From: Thermohalobaculum sp038528605
Lineage (GTDB): Bacteria > Pseudomonadota > Alphaproteobacteria > Rhodobacterales > Rhodobacteraceae
Assembly: GCA_038528605.1 (NCBI GenBank)
Contig: JBCBEP010000075.1
Coordinates: forward strand, 1-16,431
Reading direction: 5' to 3'
Length of the DNA stretch: 16,431 bases
In this document: piece by piece, positions 14,818 through 16,431 of the stretch
How positions within the stretch are numbered: position 1 is the stretch's first letter
Layout: each line of letters starts with the position of its first letter
Notes under the pieces: model-generated
Seen by the model: the letters and a program-made list of their open reading frames with translations, nothing else
The model's database searches: none
Told to the model about the DNA's origin: nothing
Program-made: the position numbers and the translations under genes

Positions 14818-15294
14818 TTACCTCGATGCCGTGGGATCTGCGGGCTCGAGCAGCGTCAGCGTCCGGGCGGCGAGCGCCGGCCGCGCCGTCTCCTCAATCT
14901 CCACCGTCGCGTCGAGGGCCAGCAGCAGGCCCGTGCGCGCGGGCGCCACGCTCGCCACCTCGAGCGCCAGCCGAACGCGTCCCCCCGCCGGTACCGGCGC
15001 CGGGAAACGCAGCCGGTCGAGCCCGTAGTTCACCAGCCGCGCACAGCCCGAGAAATCCAGCACCCCGTCCCTCAGCCGCGGCAGCAGCGCGAGGGTGAGG
15101 TAGCCATGCGCGATCGTCCCGCCGATCTCGCGCGCCGCCCGGTCCCGGTCCACATGGATCCACTGCCGGTCCCCCGTAGCCTCGGCGAAGGCGTCGATCA
15201 TCGCCTGGTCGACGGTCAGCCAGGGCCCCGGCCCGAAGCGCCGCCCCACGGCCGCCGGAACATCCGCGTAGTCCAGTATCTGCATCACGCTCAC
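14818..15294 (-). CDS. MaoC-like hot-dog dehydratase/hydratase
   Basis: A 158-residue single hot-dog domain protein of the MaoC/(R)-specific enoyl-CoA hydratase family. The catalytic segment is FAEATGDRQWIHVD (36-49), with Asp42 and His47 as the expected active-site pair. It is followed by IGGTIAHGYLTLAL (57-70), the conserved Gly-rich hydratase motif. Length is normal for a one-domain MaoC protein. The GTG at 15294 overlaps the SDR stop (GTGA, 15291-15294); an ATG three codons in (15285) is the alternative start. Members hydrate or dehydrate CoA or ACP thioesters, so it would act on a CoA-bound open-chain product if it belongs to this pathway. No CoA ligase or transferase gene is in the window. 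It may instead serve general acyl metabolism. Confidence 0.88.
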   Translation of the reverse strand: MSVMQILDYADVPAAVGRRFGPGPWLTVDQAMIDAFAEATGDRQWIHVDRDRAAREIGGTIAHGYLTLALLPRLRDGVLDFSGCARLVNYGLDRLRFPAPVPAGGRVRLALEVASVAPARTGLLLALDATVEIEETARPALAARTLTLLEPADPTASR

Positions 15295-16082
15295 ATCCGC
15301 ACGCTCAGCCCGCCATCCACCACCAGCACCTGGCCCGTGATGTAGCTCGCAGCGGGGCTTGCGAGGAAGAGCACCGCCGCCGCTACCTCCTCCGGCCGCC
15401 CCCAGCGCGGGATCGCCGCGCGTGCCGCGAGGAAGGCGGTCACCTCAGGATCGCTCGCCAGTGCGGCGTTCGCCTCGGTCAGCGTGAAGCCTGGCGCCAC
15501 GGCGTTGACCCTGATCCCGGCGCCCCCGAATTCCACCGCATGGCTCCGGGTCAGCGCTTCGAGCGCTCCTTTCGCCGCTGTGTATCCCGCATCCCCGGGC
15601 CGGGCTCGCGGCCCGGCAATCGAGGTGATGTTCACGACCGCCCCGCCATCCGTCGCCGCCGCCAGTCCGGGCGCAAGCGCGCGGGTCAGCGCATAGGCCG
15701 AGAGCGCATGCGCCCGGAAGAGGTCCAGCACGGCCTCCGGCGGCAAGTCAGGCGTCGCCCGGCGATCCCGCGGCCCGGCATTGTTCACCAGGACGTCGAC
15801 CTTACCCGCCCCTGCCGCGAAGTCTGCCACAGCCGCCGGGTCGCTCACATCGAAGGCCGCCGCCTCTACGGTTCCCCCCGCGCCGCGCAGCGCTTCTGCG
15901 GCCTCTTCCAGCGGGTCCGCCCGACGCCCGTTCAGGATCACCCGCGCCCCTGCCGCTGCGAAAGCCCGCGCGATGGCGAGCCCGATGCCGCGCCCGGAAC
16001 CGGTGATGAGCGCCCGCTTGCCTGCGAGGGCGGCGTGACCATGCCGGATGGCAGCGGCGTCGTCGGCGGGCTCGGCTGTCAT
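15291..16082 (-). CDS. Short-chain dehydrogenase/reductase (SDR, classical type)
   Basis: A 263-residue classical SDR. The NAD(P)-binding motif TGSGRGIG is at 27-34, NNAG at 100-103, active-site Ser154 in NITSIAG, and Tyr167-x3-Lys171 in YTAAK. An Arg pair after the second strand (NGRRAD, 51-56) suggests NADP(H), as in gluconate 5-dehydrogenase relatives. The position usually held by the catalytic Asn (in a VNLxG-type segment) reads RAHALSAY, with His125 apparently in its place; this needs an alignment to confirm. The ATG at 16082 gives about 20 residues before the fold and lacks an obvious Shine-Dalgarno. The stop overlaps the MaoC start, so the pair forms a two-gene unit able to oxidise or reduce a hydroxyl/keto group and add or remove water. 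The physiological substrate is unknown. Confidence 0.9.
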   Translation of the reverse strand: MTAEPADDAAAIRHGHAALAGKRALITGSGRGIGLAIARAFAAAGARVILNGRRADPLEEAAEALRGAGGTVEAAAFDVSDPAAVADFAAGAGKVDVLVNNAGPRDRRATPDLPPEAVLDLFRAHALSAYALTRALAPGLAAATDGGAVVNITSIAGPRARPGDAGYTAAKGALEALTRSHAVEFGGAGIRVNAVAPGFTLTEANAALASDPEVTAFLAARAAIPRWGRPEEVAAAVLFLASPAASYITGQVLVVDGGLSVRM

Positions 16083-16131
16083 CGATGGGTCCGGGAGAGA
16101 TGCATGTCGAACGCCGGCAGCCTGACCGCAG

Positions 16132-16185
16132 GGGCGCGGCGCCGCAAGGCCCCGCGCCCTCGCGCATGCCTGAGGCCCGCTCAGG
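16132..16185 (-). terminator. Possible terminator region after the right-edge gene
   Basis: The 98-bp gap between the right-edge gene and the SDR gene has two hairpins. CCTGAG (16169-16174) pairs with CTCAGG (16180-16185) around a 5-base loop and includes the stop codon. GGGCGCGG (16132-16139) pairs with CCGCGCCC (16152-16159). Neither is followed by a T-run, so termination is only likely, not shown. The same gap must hold the SDR promoter if the pair is transcribed separately; none is recognisable. Confidence 0.35.
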
Positions 16186-16431
16186 TGTTGGTGTCGAGCA
16201 CGATCTCGTCCGGACAGGTCACCCGGTCGAAATGCCCGCTATTGGGCGGGTTCTCGTTGTAGCAGTTGTACGTCCCCTTGCTGATCGGCACACGGCCCTT
16301 GAGGGCGCTGGTGCGGGCAGGGCGCCGCTTGGCCTGCGCCACCTGGGCGGCGAGCGTCGCGTTGCGCTGGACCGTACCGGGCCGCGCGCTGCTCGAGCTG
16401 CTGGGCTTCGCGACGATCACGTCCGGGCACT
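16181..16431 (-). CDS. Uncharacterised protein, 3' end only, with repeated CPD-x-IV motif
   Basis: The frame is open from the right edge to a TGA at 16181-16183, giving about 82 visible residues. A GTG at 16420 could be read as a start, but the codons before it (Cys-Pro-Asp) continue in frame and have no Shine-Dalgarno, so the gene is likely truncated by the window. Those edge codons read CPDVIVAKP, and near the C-terminus CPDEIVLDTNT appears, so the motif CPD-x-IV occurs twice about 68 residues apart. Between them are a Ser-rich stretch, an Ala/Arg-rich linker and a GTYNCYNENPPNSGHFD segment with another Cys. This suggests a secreted or surface Cys-repeat protein, but the N-terminus is not visible. 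I do not recognise the family. Confidence 0.5.
   Translation of the reverse strand, partial: CPDVIVAKPSSSSSARPGTVQRNATLAAQVAQAKRRPARTSALKGRVPISKGTYNCYNENPPNSGHFDRVTCPDEIVLDTNT

Noticed and set aside
1..16431. CRISPR arrays, tRNA/rRNA genes, insertion sequences, phage or integrase genes
   Set aside because: I looked for regularly spaced repeats, tRNA-like segments and transposase or integrase motifs on both strands by eye and saw none. Composition looks even across the window, so there is no sign of recent transfer.

Overview
The window is about 70% G+C, with strong GC3 bias, tightly packed genes, stop/start overlaps (ATGA, TTGA, GTGA, TGATG) and Shine-Dalgarno-led starts. This suits a high-GC alphaproteobacterium. 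Rhodobacterales is my best guess, but no taxonomic marker is present. All gene calls rest on motif recognition; no database was searched.

Layout. (1) The left edge holds the 3' end of an unrecognised plus-strand gene (1-390). (2) A minus-strand series runs from about 6.7 kb down to 0.4 kb. It starts with a translationally coupled trio: a 6-hydroxynicotinate-reductase-like Fe-S protein, a UPF0280/ApbE-like protein, and a Rieske ring-hydroxylating oxygenase. Next come an uncharacterised exported protein and a LivK-type branched-chain amino acid/amide substrate-binding protein with no permease or ATPase genes in view. (3) A 124-bp AT-rich divergent intergenic region (6733-6856) carries back-to-back TTGACA boxes inside inverted repeats. 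(4) The plus-strand operon (6857-14572) encodes the FAD subunit and a fused 2Fe-2S/molybdopterin subunit of a xanthine-dehydrogenase-family hydroxylase, then HyuA and HyuB of an ATP-dependent hydantoinase/oxoprolinase. Between hyuA and hyuB lies a 25-residue single-TM microprotein, and possibly a second 29-codon ORF. (5) A dyad-rich convergent spacer follows. (6) A minus-strand SDR dehydrogenase/MaoC hydratase pair comes next. (7) The right edge holds the 3' end of a minus-strand gene with a repeated CPD-x-IV motif.

Functional reading (inference): the divergent core looks like a catabolic module for an N-heteroaromatic carboxylate such as nicotinate or a relative. A Mo enzyme hydroxylates the ring next to N, the Fe-S reductase partly saturates it to a cyclic lactam, and HyuAB opens the lactam with ATP. 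The Rieske oxygenase, SDR and MaoC proteins could act on side chains or open-chain products, and the binding protein could import the substrate. The novelty candidates are the use of an ATP-dependent oxoprolinase-type enzyme where the classical nicotinate route uses an enamidase, the microprotein between its two subunit genes, and the coupling of the reductase gene to an ApbE-like protein of unknown function.
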